Below are positions 7,150-15,728 of a DNA stretch of 25,413 bases, in pieces (within the stretch, counting starts at the first letter, position 1; each line of letters opens with the position of its first letter). The stretch comes from Syntrophomonadaceae bacterium (GTDB lineage Bacteria > Bacillota > Dethiobacteria > DTU022). The notes beneath the pieces are model-generated. The model ran no database searches and was not told the origin of the DNA. It was given only the letters and a program-made list of their open reading frames with translations. A program made the position numbers and the translations under genes. The DNA lies in the NCBI GenBank assembly GCA_007130585.1, contig SLSE01000062.1, positions 1-25,413 of the forward strand, given 5' to 3'.

Positions 7150-8537
7150 GCTATTTTTTCTTCATCGCCCAGGGATGCCAAGACCTGCTTTTCGGGGTAG
7201 AGCCTGAAAAGCAGGAAGCTTCCAACCGCGGCCGCAGCGACAACAAGGGCGCTCAACTGGATACCCAGCGGCCCGCCAATATCCCTCCCGAATGCAGAGA
7301 GTAGGTAGGAAAAAACCACTCCGGCCAGGGCTATGGTCAGTTTAAGGGGAATAGCCCTGGCTCCAAAAAACATGGCTTCCCGGCGCTGCCCGGTCTTACG
7401 GAAGTCGGCCCGGGCCATATCGGCGATGGTCGGGTTAATCAGGATGGTCAGGACTGCCAGGGGAAACCCGGCCGCCACAAACATGGCCAGGCTGATATAA
7501 AAATATATTCCGGTAATGTTAAATGAAAGCAGAAAGATGGCTAACCCGCTTATAGCAAGGCAGAACACCCCGCCCAGGATTACTTTTTTTTTGCCTTTTT
7601 TCCGGGCCAGAAGATTAACCAGGGGGAAAAAGAGAAGCGCACCCCCGATCGTAAGTCCGGCCAGGACAGTCATGAAACGCTCATCACGCTGAAATAGCAC
7701 TACGGCATAATAGATCAGGCCAAGGGTGACCAGGTTCATGGCAAACTGAAGAAACATTTCACCGCCCAAAAATATTCGAAAAGGCCTGATCGCAAAAGTT
7801 TGGCGCAAAGAAAGCCATGTCCCCACCTGCGGGGCTTGCGCAGGCAGGCAGTGTATACTTTCCTTGAAGCTCAGGGTGGGCAGGTAAAGCAGTATAACAG
7901 AAAAAGCTGCAAAGATCATGACTGCCTGTCGGTAGGCTGCGCGCACTTCCATACCGGCATCCTGGAAGCTGCCGGCCAGGAGAGGAAAAAGGATTGCAAC
8001 CAGGATCATGCCTACCAGGCCGAAGAAAGCTATCATCGTGGAGAGGTTTATGCGCAGGGAATTGTTGTGTCCCAGTTCGGGAAGCAGCGCCAGGAAGGGA
8101 TTAACATACGATGTAAAAGCCAGGTAAAAAGCGGCCATCAGCAGGCCCAGCCAAAGCCCGTTAAGCAGGGATATCCCCTCCAGGTCGGGAGGATGAAAAA
8201 CCAGGAGGGCAGAAAGGGCCAGGGGCAAAGCGCCCAGGATTAAAAATAATTTGCGCCTGCCCAACCGGGACCTGTTATTGTCGCTCAAAGATGCGATGAG
8301 CGGATCAGCCAGGCCGTCGAAAATACGGCCGACAACGAGGGCGGCGCCAAGAACTGTGAACAGGCCCCAGAAAGTACGGTCGGAAACCAGGTTGGGAAGA
8401 TTCAATTCTGCCGGGGGAAGGTAATAGAAAGGCATGTAGAGAAGGATCATCCGCTCCAGCATGGTAAAAGCGGCACTCCCGGAAGCATACAGTAGCTGCC
8501 CCGCCGGGGACAGTGAAAGCGGATTTTTCGATCCCAT
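7143..8537 (-). CDS. GPH-family (MFS) sugar/cation symporter
   Basis: A polytopic inner-membrane transporter of 464 residues with about 12 hydrophobic segments, of the glycoside-pentoside-hexuronide:cation symporter family within the MFS (MelB-like). The family signature in the loop after helix 2 is clear: FDGLADPLIASLSDNNRSR followed by LGRRKLF. Substrate is not predictable. Family members carry disaccharides, pentosides or uronides with H+ or Na+, but many clostridial members are uncharacterised. ATG at 8537 is chosen because GGAG lies 6 bases upstream; the open frame extends to a TTG at 8582 without support. It lies 80 bases downstream of glnS on the same strand and may be read through from it. 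The last codons and the TAG stop lie in or next to the inverted repeat, so the original C terminus may have been altered. Confidence 0.87.
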   Translation of the reverse strand: MGSKNPLSLSPAGQLLYASGSAAFTMLERMILLYMPFYYLPPAELNLPNLVSDRTFWGLFTVLGAALVVGRIFDGLADPLIASLSDNNRSRLGRRKLFLILGALPLALSALLVFHPPDLEGISLLNGLWLGLLMAAFYLAFTSYVNPFLALLPELGHNNSLRINLSTMIAFFGLVGMILVAILFPLLAGSFQDAGMEVRAAYRQAVMIFAAFSVILLYLPTLSFKESIHCLPAQAPQVGTWLSLRQTFAIRPFRIFLGGEMFLQFAMNLVTLGLIYYAVVLFQRDERFMTVLAGLTIGGALLFFPLVNLLARKKGKKKVILGGVFCLAISGLAIFLLSFNITGIYFYISLAMFVAAGFPLAVLTILINPTIADMARADFRKTGQRREAMFFGARAIPLKLTIALAGVVFSYLLSAFGRDIGGPLGIQLSALVVAAAAVGSFLLFRLYPEKQVLASLGDEEKIAP

Positions 8538-8617
8538 CAGTTTCTCCATTAATAGCGGTAGTAAATATTCAATACCGTTCAAAACACCGGGGCTAAATCC
8601 TGTCCGGACCTTAAGCG

Positions 8618-10324
8618 CTATTTTTGCATCCTGGCCCAGCTGTCCCGCAGCTGGACAATGCGGTTAAAAACAGGAGTTCCGTCACCCGAAGCTTCGGGGT
8701 CGAGGTAGAAATAGGCTTTGCGCAGGAACTGAAACCGGCTCCCGGGAGCAGCCCCGGCAACAGCCGGTTCGGCAGGAACATTTTTGCACACCACCAGGGA
8801 TTCGGGGTTAATGTGGTTGACAAAGTCTGTCTCACTGTCTTCTTCGGGATTTTCGACGGTAAATAAATTATCATACAGGTTAACTGTTATCCTGGAGGCA
8901 TGTTCAACGGATACCCAGTGAATAACTCCCTTGATTTTTTTACCGCTCGTATCCCGGCCGCTTCTTGTCTGCGGATCATAGGTGCAGCGCAGTTCAGTGA
9001 TTACGCCCTTTTCATCCCTGATAACTTCATCACAGCGAATAACGTAAGCTCCTTTTAAACGGACTTCCTTGCCCGGGCTCAGACGGTGAAATTTTTTAGG
9101 GGGATCTTCCATGAAGTCGTCCCGCTCGATATATATCTCTCTCCCGAAAGGAATCTCGCGGGTTCCCGCTTCTTCGTTTCCGGGCAGGTTCTCCATGGCA
9201 CACATTTCCGTTTCGCCGGCAGGCCAGTTGGTAATTACCGCTTTCACCGGATCAAGCACCGCCATCAGGCGGGGGGCGGTAGTTTCGAGCTCCTGCCGGA
9301 TACAGTGCTCGAGCAGGGCCAGGTCGACAGTGCTTTCCGCCCTCGACACACCGACCCTTTCCTGGAAATCGGCTATTGCCTGCGGTGTTATGCCCCGCCG
9401 GCGAAGCCCGGCGATGGTCGGCATGCGGGGATCATCCCAGCCTGCAACATGCTTTTCTTCGACCAGGCGGCGCAGTTTACGCTTGCTCATAACCGTATAA
9501 TTCATATTCAGGCGGGCAAATTCAGTCTGCCGGGAACGAAACTCCACCACTTCGGGCATCAGCTCCACGGCGTTATCAACTATCCAGTCGTAGAGAGGCC
9601 GGTGATCTGAATATTCGATCGAACAGAGGGAATGAGTAATCCCTTCAATGGCATCCGAAAAAGGATGGTCGAAGTCATACATGGGATATATGCACCACTT
9701 GTCGCCCGTACGGTGATGAGAGGCATGCAGGATGCGGTAGAGGACAGGATCGCGCATGTTCAGGTTTCCCGAAGACATGTCAATTTTAGCCCTGAGCACC
9801 CGGCTGCCGGTTTCGAATTCTCCTTTGCGCATCCGTTCGAAAAGGGCCAGGTTCTCTTCAACGCCGCGGTTACGGTAGGGGCTGTCGGTGCCCGGTTCGG
9901 TCAGCGTTCCCCGGTAATCCCTAATTTCTTCCTGGCTTAAATCACAGACGTAAGCACGCCCCGCCTCGATCAGGCGGCGGGCAAAGCTGTATTTTATCTC
10001 GAAATAGTCAGAGCTGAAAAATAAGCGGTCTTCCCAGTCTGCTCCCAGCCAGCGGATATCTTCGATAATCGAATCCACGAATTCCTGTTCTTCCTTGATC
10101 GGATTGGTATCGTCGAACCGAAGGTTGAATTTGCCGTCAAAGTCGCGGGCAATCGAATAATTCAACAAAATCGCCTTGGCATGACCGATATGCAGGTAAC
10201 CGTTTGGTTCCGGGGGAAACCGCGTATGAACAGGCTTTCCTTTCAACCGGTCCTTTTCCAGATCATCTTTGATCATGGTATAAATAAAATTTGTTTTACC
10301 GCCAGTTTCATTTTGATCAATCAT
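8618..10324 (-). CDS. glnS: Glutaminyl-tRNA synthetase
   Basis: A class Ib aminoacyl-tRNA synthetase attaching glutamine directly to tRNA-Gln, 568 residues. The HIGH signature is at 45-48 (PNGYLHIGHAK) and the KMSKS counterpart is VMSKRK at about 278-283. The C-terminal third contains the two beta-barrel anticodon-binding domains (for example FHRLSPGKEVRLKGAYVI). The FDDTNP and Y/D signatures of the GluRS/GlnRS catalytic core are present, and overall length and C-terminal domain fit GlnRS rather than bacterial GluRS. ATG at 10324 is preferred: AAAAAGGAG lies 8 bases upstream, whereas the TTG at 10330 would be only two bases from it. Most Firmicutes make Gln-tRNA by the GatCAB amidotransferase route, so a GlnRS is less common here and suggests past transfer. 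Confidence 0.95.
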   Translation of the reverse strand: MIDQNETGGKTNFIYTMIKDDLEKDRLKGKPVHTRFPPEPNGYLHIGHAKAILLNYSIARDFDGKFNLRFDDTNPIKEEQEFVDSIIEDIRWLGADWEDRLFFSSDYFEIKYSFARRLIEAGRAYVCDLSQEEIRDYRGTLTEPGTDSPYRNRGVEENLALFERMRKGEFETGSRVLRAKIDMSSGNLNMRDPVLYRILHASHHRTGDKWCIYPMYDFDHPFSDAIEGITHSLCSIEYSDHRPLYDWIVDNAVELMPEVVEFRSRQTEFARLNMNYTVMSKRKLRRLVEEKHVAGWDDPRMPTIAGLRRRGITPQAIADFQERVGVSRAESTVDLALLEHCIRQELETTAPRLMAVLDPVKAVITNWPAGETEMCAMENLPGNEEAGTREIPFGREIYIERDDFMEDPPKKFHRLSPGKEVRLKGAYVIRCDEVIRDEKGVITELRCTYDPQTRSGRDTSGKKIKGVIHWVSVEHASRITVNLYDNLFTVENPEEDSETDFVNHINPESLVVCKNVPAEPAVAGAAPGSRFQFLRKAYFYLDPEASGDGTPVFNRIVQLRDSWARMQK

Positions 10325-10408
10325 CAGCAAATCTCCTTTTTACCCCGGGCTGGGCCTGTCCGATTTGAACCTGTATCCTGTTAAGTAAAATAAAAAAATA
10401 TCACCCTT

Positions 10409-10436
10409 ATTATATAAGACCTTCATGAATAATCAA
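10409..10436 (-). promoter_or_regulatory. Promoter for glnS
   Basis: On the minus strand TTGATT (10431-10436), 16 bases, then a perfect TATAAT (10409-10414). Transcription would begin near 10402, giving a leader of about 78 bases before the glnS ATG. I see no T-box features in that leader. Confidence 0.6.
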
Positions 10437-10453
10437 ATGGCGGGCCGGTAGAT

Positions 10454-10606
10454 TTAAGAATTCCCGGAATCGGGCAGGAGAAAAAGGATTACAGCAACGA
10501 CAAAACAGGCGCTGCCGGCTGCCATTAAAAAATCACGATCGCGGACAGAAGCGGCAAGGTAGATTATACCGCAGACAAGAAAAAGCAGCCAGGCAATTTT
10601 ATGCAT
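10454..10606 (-). CDS. Small two-helix membrane protein, 50 residues
   Basis: An open frame of 50 codons plus stop, with no recognised family assignment. It begins MHKIAWLLFLVCGIIYLAAS (first membrane helix), has a short charged turn VRDRD, then a second helix FLMAAGSACFVVAVILFLLP and a polar tail DSGNS. Helix, charged turn, helix with the pattern of a hairpin membrane protein argues for real coding rather than chance. It starts 111 bases after the glmS stop on the same strand and could be at the end of the cda-glm transcript, or be read from upstream of glnS. A weak AGGAAGTGA ribosome binding site lies 10-14 bases before the ATG. A 38-codon frame (10599-10715) fills the space between glmS and this gene and overlaps its start by 8 bases. 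Function unknown. Confidence 0.5.
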   Translation of the reverse strand: MHKIAWLLFLVCGIIYLAASVRDRDFLMAAGSACFVVAVILFLLPDSGNS

Positions 10607-10717
10607 TGGCCGGATCACTTCCTGCCGTCATAACCAGGGAAGCTGAACACTCTAACGGCCCCGCCAATGCGCCGGAAAGGACAACTGGTTGATACTTCCC
10701 CCGTGGCCGTGTCATCT

Positions 10718-12553
10718 TTATTCTACCGTGACACTCTTGGCCAGGTTGCGGGGTTTGTCAATCGAGCTGCCGCGGGCCAGGGCGGTATAGTAGGAGATTA
10801 GCTGGGTTGGCACCACGCTTAAAACAGGAGCCAGGATTTCGTTAGCCGGGGGCAGGTAAAATACCGATTCAACCTGCCGGGCCACATCGTCAAAGCCTTC
10901 CATTGTGATGGCGAAAACCGCGCCACCGCGAGCGTTAACCTCCTGGATATTGCTCAGGGTTTTTTCAAATACCGCTTTCTGGGTAACCAGGGCAATAACC
11001 GGAATTCCATCCTCGATCAGGGCCAGGGGACCGTGCTTGAGTTCTCCCGCGGCGTAGGCCTCGGCATGAATGTAGGAGATTTCTTTCAGTTTAAGGGCGC
11101 CTTCCATGGCAACAGCGTAATCAAGGTTGCGGCCGACAAAGAAGGCGCTTTCCCATTTGGAAAGGTGGTCGCAGTAAGCGCGCAACCTGGACAGGCTTTC
11201 TTCGGAGAGGACCGCTTTAAGCTGTCCGGGCAGCGCCTTAAGGCCGCTGACCAGTTCAAGAACAAGTTCCGGTTCTGCGCTGCCGCGCGCATCTCCGAAG
11301 TACAGGGCAAGCAGGTAGAGGGCAATCAACTGGGTGAGGTACGCCTTGGTCGAGGCAACGGCAATTTCGGGACCGGCCCAGGTGTAGAGAACTTCATCGG
11401 CTTCCCGGGATACTGTGCTGCCGACTACATTGGTTATGGCCAGGACCTTCAGGTCCTGCCGGCGGGCCAGGCGCAGGGCGGCCAGGGTATCGGCAGTTTC
11501 TCCTGACTGGCTGATTACGATCGCCAGGTGGTTTTCATTTAACAGCGGTTCCCGGTAGCGGAACTCGGAAGCCACATCAACTTCCACGGGAATTTTCGCC
11601 AGCTTCTCGATAACAGCCTTGCCCAGCAGGCCGGCATGATAAGCCGTCCCGCAGGCAATTATATGTATTTTTTCCAGCCGGCCTATCTCTTCTGCGGTCA
11701 GCCCCAGTTCGCTTAAAATTACTTTACCGCTTTCGGGGTCGACACGCTGGCGCAGGGTCTCTTTAACTGCGTCCGGCTGTTCCATGATTTCCTTAAGCAT
11801 GAAATGATCAAAACCGCCTTTTTCCGCCGCTTCAATATCCCACTTGATTTCAAATATCTCCCTGTCGATCACCCTGCCCGAGCTGTCATATATTTCTGCT
11901 CCTTCTGCTGTAATTGAAGCAAATTCACCGTCTTCCAGGACTTTCGTTTTACGTGTATGCGCCAGCAGGGCCGGAATATCCGAGGCTACGAGGTTTTCTC
12001 CTTCGCCGAGGCCGATAATCAGGGGGCTGTCCCGGCGGGCACAAACAAGACGGCCCGGCTCCTCCGATGAAATTGCCACCAGGGCACAGGAACCTTCTAT
12101 TTTCTCCACGGCTTTAAATACGGCTTCCAGCAGGTCTCCCTCGTAATATGTTTCTATAAGGTGCGCCAAAACTTCCGTGTCGGTTTCCGAACGGAACTCA
12201 TGACCTTCGTCAAGCAACCGGTTACGCAGGCGCTGGTGGTTTTCTATAATGCCATTATGGACTATGGCAATTTCTTTTCCGCAGCTGCTGTGCGGGTGGG
12301 CATTTTCATCCGTGGGCCTTCCGTGCGTGGCCCAGCGGGTGTGGCCGATTCCGGCGGTTGCCCGGTTACCTGACTCATCAAGGGCTTTTTCAAGGTCGGA
12401 AACCGACCCCGCCGCCTTGCTGATCAGGAGCCGGTTTTCATGCTGGAGGGCAACACCAGCAGAATCATATCCGCGGTATTCAAGTTTTTTCAAGCCCTCT
12501 ACAAGGACGGCATTAGCTTTCCCGTTTCCCGTGTAACCAACAATTCCACACAT
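10718..12553 (-). CDS. glmS: Glutamine:fructose-6-phosphate aminotransferase (isomerising)
   Basis: GlmS makes glucosamine-6-phosphate from fructose-6-phosphate and glutamine, the first committed step to UDP-GlcNAc, peptidoglycan and lipopolymer precursors. It has 611 residues, normal length. The N-terminal class II glutamine amidotransferase domain starts with the catalytic Cys (MCGIVGYTG) and contains LEYRGYDSAG and TRWATHG. Two SIS sugar-isomerase domains follow (ACGTAYHAG, ISQSGETADT, STKAYLTQ, ELKHGPLALI), ending in the conserved PRNLAKSVTVE. The start must be ATG 12553, because the catalytic Cys2 has to become N-terminal; an upstream in-frame start at 12568 is rejected. GGGGG precedes the ATG by 9 bases. 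It lies downstream of glmM but a terminator separates them, so a separate promoter or read-through is needed. No glmS ribozyme is recognisable in the short leader. Confidence 0.97.
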   Translation of the reverse strand: MCGIVGYTGNGKANAVLVEGLKKLEYRGYDSAGVALQHENRLLISKAAGSVSDLEKALDESGNRATAGIGHTRWATHGRPTDENAHPHSSCGKEIAIVHNGIIENHQRLRNRLLDEGHEFRSETDTEVLAHLIETYYEGDLLEAVFKAVEKIEGSCALVAISSEEPGRLVCARRDSPLIIGLGEGENLVASDIPALLAHTRKTKVLEDGEFASITAEGAEIYDSSGRVIDREIFEIKWDIEAAEKGGFDHFMLKEIMEQPDAVKETLRQRVDPESGKVILSELGLTAEEIGRLEKIHIIACGTAYHAGLLGKAVIEKLAKIPVEVDVASEFRYREPLLNENHLAIVISQSGETADTLAALRLARRQDLKVLAITNVVGSTVSREADEVLYTWAGPEIAVASTKAYLTQLIALYLLALYFGDARGSAEPELVLELVSGLKALPGQLKAVLSEESLSRLRAYCDHLSKWESAFFVGRNLDYAVAMEGALKLKEISYIHAEAYAAGELKHGPLALIEDGIPVIALVTQKAVFEKTLSNIQEVNARGGAVFAITMEGFDDVARQVESVFYLPPANEILAPVLSVVPTQLISYYTALARGSSIDKPRNLAKSVTVE

Positions 12554-12644
12554 AAATGTAACCCCCAACTTTTATAATAATCAGCAATGAACAGCTGTAG
12601 AAAAGGTGTGACTCATTAAAAAGGGGGTCCTGCAGCCCTCAATG

Positions 12645-12679
12645 AAAAAAACATTCCTGACCTGCCCGTTAAGTCAGGA
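12645..12679 (-). terminator. Intrinsic terminator after glmM
   Basis: On the minus strand a 7-bp stem TCCTGAC/GTCAGGA (12673-12679 with 12655-12661) with an 11-base loop is followed three bases later by seven T residues (12645-12651). It begins only 8 bases after the glmM stop and would end the cdaA-cdaR-glmM transcript, or attenuate it, before glmS. Confidence 0.75.
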
Positions 12680-12686
12680 CCACAGC

Positions 12687-14027
12687 TCAGGACTGTTCTT
12701 CTTCGATCACGTCGGCTATTTCAAGGGCACACTCTTCCAGTTTTTCTTCAGGCAGGTCGGCTTCAAGCATAACCCTGAATTTCGGCTCAGTTCCGGAAGG
12801 GCGGACCAGGACCCGGCCGTGACGGCCCAGCTCTTTTTCCACCCTGCTGATGGTTTCCATAATCCTGGGGTTATCCGACCACCCTTCTTTGCCGGCTACT
12901 TTACGGTTTACCAGCACCTGGGGCAGGCGCTCCAGCAGCGAAGCCAGCTCTGAGAGCGGCTGCTGCTTTTCCTGTAATACTTTTAAAAGCTGCAGTGCGG
13001 TAAGCAGACCGTCGCCGGTGGTGGCATAATCGGAAAAAATGACATGGCCGGACTGTTCACCGCCCAGGTTATAGCCGCCCGCAATCATTTTTTCCAGTAC
13101 ATAACGATCGCCTACGGAAGTGCGGATAACCTTAAACCCTTCTTTTTCAGCCAGGATATCTAGCCCCCCGTTGCTCATCACGGTGGCAACCAGGGTGCTG
13201 TTGTTCAGCAAACCTTTGCCAAGCATATCGACAGCGCAGATGGCCATTACGGCGTCGCCGTCTACCACTGCCCCTTTTTCATTTACAGCAATAAGGCGGT
13301 CGGCATCGCCGTCAAAGGCAAGGCCCGCCTGGGCCCCTTTATTTATTACTTCCCGCTGCAGGTCGGCTGTATCGGTAGCCCCGCAGTTCACGTTTATTAA
13401 TTTGCCGTCAGGCTCATCGTGCAGCATCGAAACACTGGCGCCAAGATCCTGCAGCAACTCGCCCGCCACCCGGCATGCAGCGCCGTGGGCGCAGTCAATG
13501 ACCAGGCTCAGGCCGTCGAGCGAAGCGGAGCAGTCTTTAAGATGGTTTAAGTACCTCTGCATGGCCTCGCCGTCAATTAACGCATGGCCCAGCCCGGGCC
13601 CTTCGGGCCGGGGTACCGATTCGGGGCTGTTAAAATAAACCTCTTCAATTTTTTCCTCGATCGAATCGGAAAGTTTGAAGCCGGAGTTGTTAAATATTTT
13701 GAGGCCGTTGTCTTCGATGGGGTTGTGCGATGCGGAGATTACTATGCCCGCGCATGCCTTCAGTTCTCTGGTCAGGTAAGCTACGGCCGGAGTTGAAGCG
13801 ATTCCCAGGACCCTCGCGGTGCCGCCGGCCGATATTATGCCTGCCAGAAGCGAGCCTTCCAGCATGGGCCCGGAAAGGCGGGTGTCGCGTCCGATTATAA
13901 AAACCGGTTTATCATAATCCCTGCCCAGTAACCAGGCAGCGATTCTCCCAATGTTAAATGCCAGTTCAGGGGTTAACTCACGGTTGGCAACCCCCCTGAT
14001 TCCATCAGTGCCAAATAGTCGTCCCAA
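12687..14027 (-). CDS. glmM: Phosphoglucosamine mutase
   Basis: GlmM converts glucosamine-6-phosphate to glucosamine-1-phosphate, the step after GlmS. The protein has 446 residues, normal length for the family. Visible: N-terminal GRLFGTDGIRG, the phosphoserine loop VISASHNP with catalytic S100, the Mg-binding loop FDGDADR, the sugar-binding GGEQSGH, and the phosphate-binding RPSGTEPKFR near the C terminus. TTG at 14027 is chosen because it restores the canonical MGRxFGTDG start and gives GGAGGG a 5-base spacing. The ATG at 14033 abuts the ribosome binding site. It lies 54 bases after cdaR. In other Firmicutes GlmM binds and inhibits CdaA, which fits the conserved gene order. Confidence 0.96.
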   Translation of the reverse strand: MGRLFGTDGIRGVANRELTPELAFNIGRIAAWLLGRDYDKPVFIIGRDTRLSGPMLEGSLLAGIISAGGTARVLGIASTPAVAYLTRELKACAGIVISASHNPIEDNGLKIFNNSGFKLSDSIEEKIEEVYFNSPESVPRPEGPGLGHALIDGEAMQRYLNHLKDCSASLDGLSLVIDCAHGAACRVAGELLQDLGASVSMLHDEPDGKLINVNCGATDTADLQREVINKGAQAGLAFDGDADRLIAVNEKGAVVDGDAVMAICAVDMLGKGLLNNSTLVATVMSNGGLDILAEKEGFKVIRTSVGDRYVLEKMIAGGYNLGGEQSGHVIFSDYATTGDGLLTALQLLKVLQEKQQPLSELASLLERLPQVLVNRKVAGKEGWSDNPRIMETISRVEKELGRHGRVLVRPSGTEPKFRVMLEADLPEEKLEECALEIADVIEEEQS

Positions 14028-14081
14028 AAGCATCCCTCCCGCATTCGTTTATCTTGTAAACCGGGCTCAAATTGTGACCGC

Positions 14082-14777
14082 TTATTCTTCGCCGGCATTG
14101 TCCGGCTCCGGTGTTTCAACCCTCTGGAATTCAAGTCTGACTGTTACCAGGGAAGGATCAAGGACCAGTTCCTCAACCCGGTTGCCATCCGGATCGTAAA
14201 CTACCGGAGAAAGCTCGACGCTTTCCATTAAACGCATGCCGGTTTTATCAACCAGCACTACAACCCTGTCGACCCTTTCAAAGATTGATTCGGGCGCCCC
14301 AACCAGGATCTCTTCCGGCAGCAAATCGTACTGGTAAAGTTCCCATCCCTGGGCCGGGCTGCCGATTAAATTAACTTCAACTTCAAAATCATCAGTAAGA
14401 AAAGCTTCAATACTGACCCTGACCTGCTCAGGTTCCAGGAGAACTATTTCCAATCCGCGGAGTGACCGCGCCTGGACCGGGACCAGGTGGTTCCCGGAGC
14501 CCTTGTCTGAAAGATCTACGTATGCTTCGATTTCGGCTACAGTTAGATCGGCGAAATCCTCCGGAAGCCCCTCCAGGGTAACATCAACACTGGCAGGCAT
14601 ATCGGTAACCACATAATCCGGGCTGAGGTTTTCCACTTCCAGGGGAACATCGCGCCACACTTCTCTCTGGGGTGTGGTGCGGGTAATCTGGTCGCCGGTT
14701 ACAAAAAGCCATAATATAATCGCAATAAAAAGGGCAACAATCATAACAAATTTGTTGCTGCGCAGAATTTTTTCCAT
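14082..14777 (-). CDS. cdaR: YbbR-domain regulator of diadenylate cyclase
   Basis: A membrane-anchored, extracytoplasmic protein of 231 residues. It has a single N-terminal transmembrane helix (FVMIVALFIAIILWLFV) followed by about two YbbR repeats, roughly residues 40-120 and 125-220 (for example VPLEVENLSPDYVV and FEVEVNLIGSP). CdaR proteins contact CdaA and adjust c-di-AMP synthesis in other Firmicutes. This one is short: the Bacillus protein is about twice as long with four YbbR repeats. The ATG follows the cdaA stop by two bases, with GGAGGAG placed inside the last cdaA codons, so the genes are translationally close. The assignment to the family is firm; the regulatory sign is not predictable from sequence. 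Confidence 0.9.
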   Translation of the reverse strand: MEKILRSNKFVMIVALFIAIILWLFVTGDQITRTTPQREVWRDVPLEVENLSPDYVVTDMPASVDVTLEGLPEDFADLTVAEIEAYVDLSDKGSGNHLVPVQARSLRGLEIVLLEPEQVRVSIEAFLTDDFEVEVNLIGSPAQGWELYQYDLLPEEILVGAPESIFERVDRVVVLVDKTGMRLMESVELSPVVYDPDGNRVEELVLDPSLVTVRLEFQRVETPEPDNAGEE

Positions 14778-14779
14778 AG

Positions 14780-15613
14780 CTACTTACTGCTCCTCCATGA
14801 CCATAAGCTAAAGCCTTCACTGCGGTCGGGCGCACATTTTTCCACCAGCATTGCCCGCAGTTTTTTCTCGTCCAGGTAGCGGGTTAAGACCCCATCGTGG
14901 GCAACTGAAATAATTCCTGTCTCTTCTGAAATGATGATTGCCAGGGCATCGGAGTGCTCAGTGATACCGATACCGGCGCGGTGGCGGGTCCCCAGCTCTT
15001 TCCCCAGGTTCGGATCCTCGGTCATCGGCAGGTAACACCCTGCCGCAACGATCTGGTTGCCCTGGATAATTACTGCGCCGTCGTGAAGAGGGCTGCGGGG
15101 AAAGAATATATTTACCAGCAGTTCTGCAGTTACTACCCCGTTAACGGGTATGCCGGTATCAGCATACTCCTTTAAACCCGTGGATCGCTCAATAACAATC
15201 AGTGCCCCGATCCGCTTTTTAACCAGGACAGGTATTGCCTTGGTCAGTTCATCCAGCATACTGTCAAAATCCTGGGAATCCCAGTTGAAATAGGTTGACT
15301 GGAATATTTTTCCCCGCCCAAGGTGTTCGAGGGCGCGGCGAAGTTCGGGCTGAAATACGATCGGGATGGCGATCAAACCAATTGTCATTGTCTGCCGAAG
15401 GGTCCAGTGAAGAGCGTCCAGTCCGACCTGGTCGCTGATGATCATGGCCAGTAAAAGGACAATCAAGCCTTTTATAAGCTGTTCAGCCCGGGTGCCCCGG
15501 ATAATTAAAATAAGCCGATAAAAAAGATAAGACATAATAAGAATATCAATTATATCGAGCCACTCGACATTTAATTGAAGGATTGCTGCGACTATCCGTT
15601 CCCAAATGGCCAA
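14780..15613 (-). CDS. cdaA: Membrane diadenylate cyclase (c-di-AMP synthase)
   Basis: CdaA/DacA condenses two ATP into the second messenger c-di-AMP, which controls potassium and osmolyte uptake and cell-wall balance. The 277-residue protein has three N-terminal membrane helices (about residues 20-90), a short coiled segment, and a cytoplasmic DAC domain. The catalytic motifs are intact: DGA at 178-180 (SPLHDGAVI) and RHR at 210-212 (GTRHRAGIG). The start is TTG at 15613 with AAGAGGG 11 bases upstream, a somewhat long spacing; no better in-frame start exists. It heads cdaA-cdaR-glmM(-glmS), the standard Firmicute arrangement. The 115 bases before it, between it and the radical SAM gene, show no clear terminator or riboswitch. 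Confidence 0.96.
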   Translation of the reverse strand: MAIWERIVAAILQLNVEWLDIIDILIMSYLFYRLILIIRGTRAEQLIKGLIVLLLAMIISDQVGLDALHWTLRQTMTIGLIAIPIVFQPELRRALEHLGRGKIFQSTYFNWDSQDFDSMLDELTKAIPVLVKKRIGALIVIERSTGLKEYADTGIPVNGVVTAELLVNIFFPRSPLHDGAVIIQGNQIVAAGCYLPMTEDPNLGKELGTRHRAGIGITEHSDALAIIISEETGIISVAHDGVLTRYLDEKKLRAMLVEKCAPDRSEGFSLWSWRSSK

Positions 15614-15728
15614 TTTCTGTTGAACCCTCTTTTACAGATTTCTTTTGCAACAACAGTAACGACAGTTTTTTGCCAGTGTATTTAATTCGCTTTTTGAAAG
15701 GCTAATCCCTGCAAGCTACTTATAAAAG

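Noticed and set aside
7116..7304. 62-codon open frame on plus
   Set aside because: Antisense to the symporter 3' end and partly inside the inverted repeat.
10340..10385. GGTTCAAATC in the glnS leader, resembling a tRNA T-loop
   Set aside because: The flanking bases do not form a T-stem and there is no acceptor or anticodon arm.
10599..10715. 38-codon frame two bases after glmS
   Set aside because: No ribosome binding site and no hydrophobic or conserved pattern; kept only as context for the 50-residue gene.
12554..12690. glmS ribozyme upstream of glmS
   Set aside because: The space is only about 130 bases, half taken by a terminator, and I cannot find the conserved ribozyme core.
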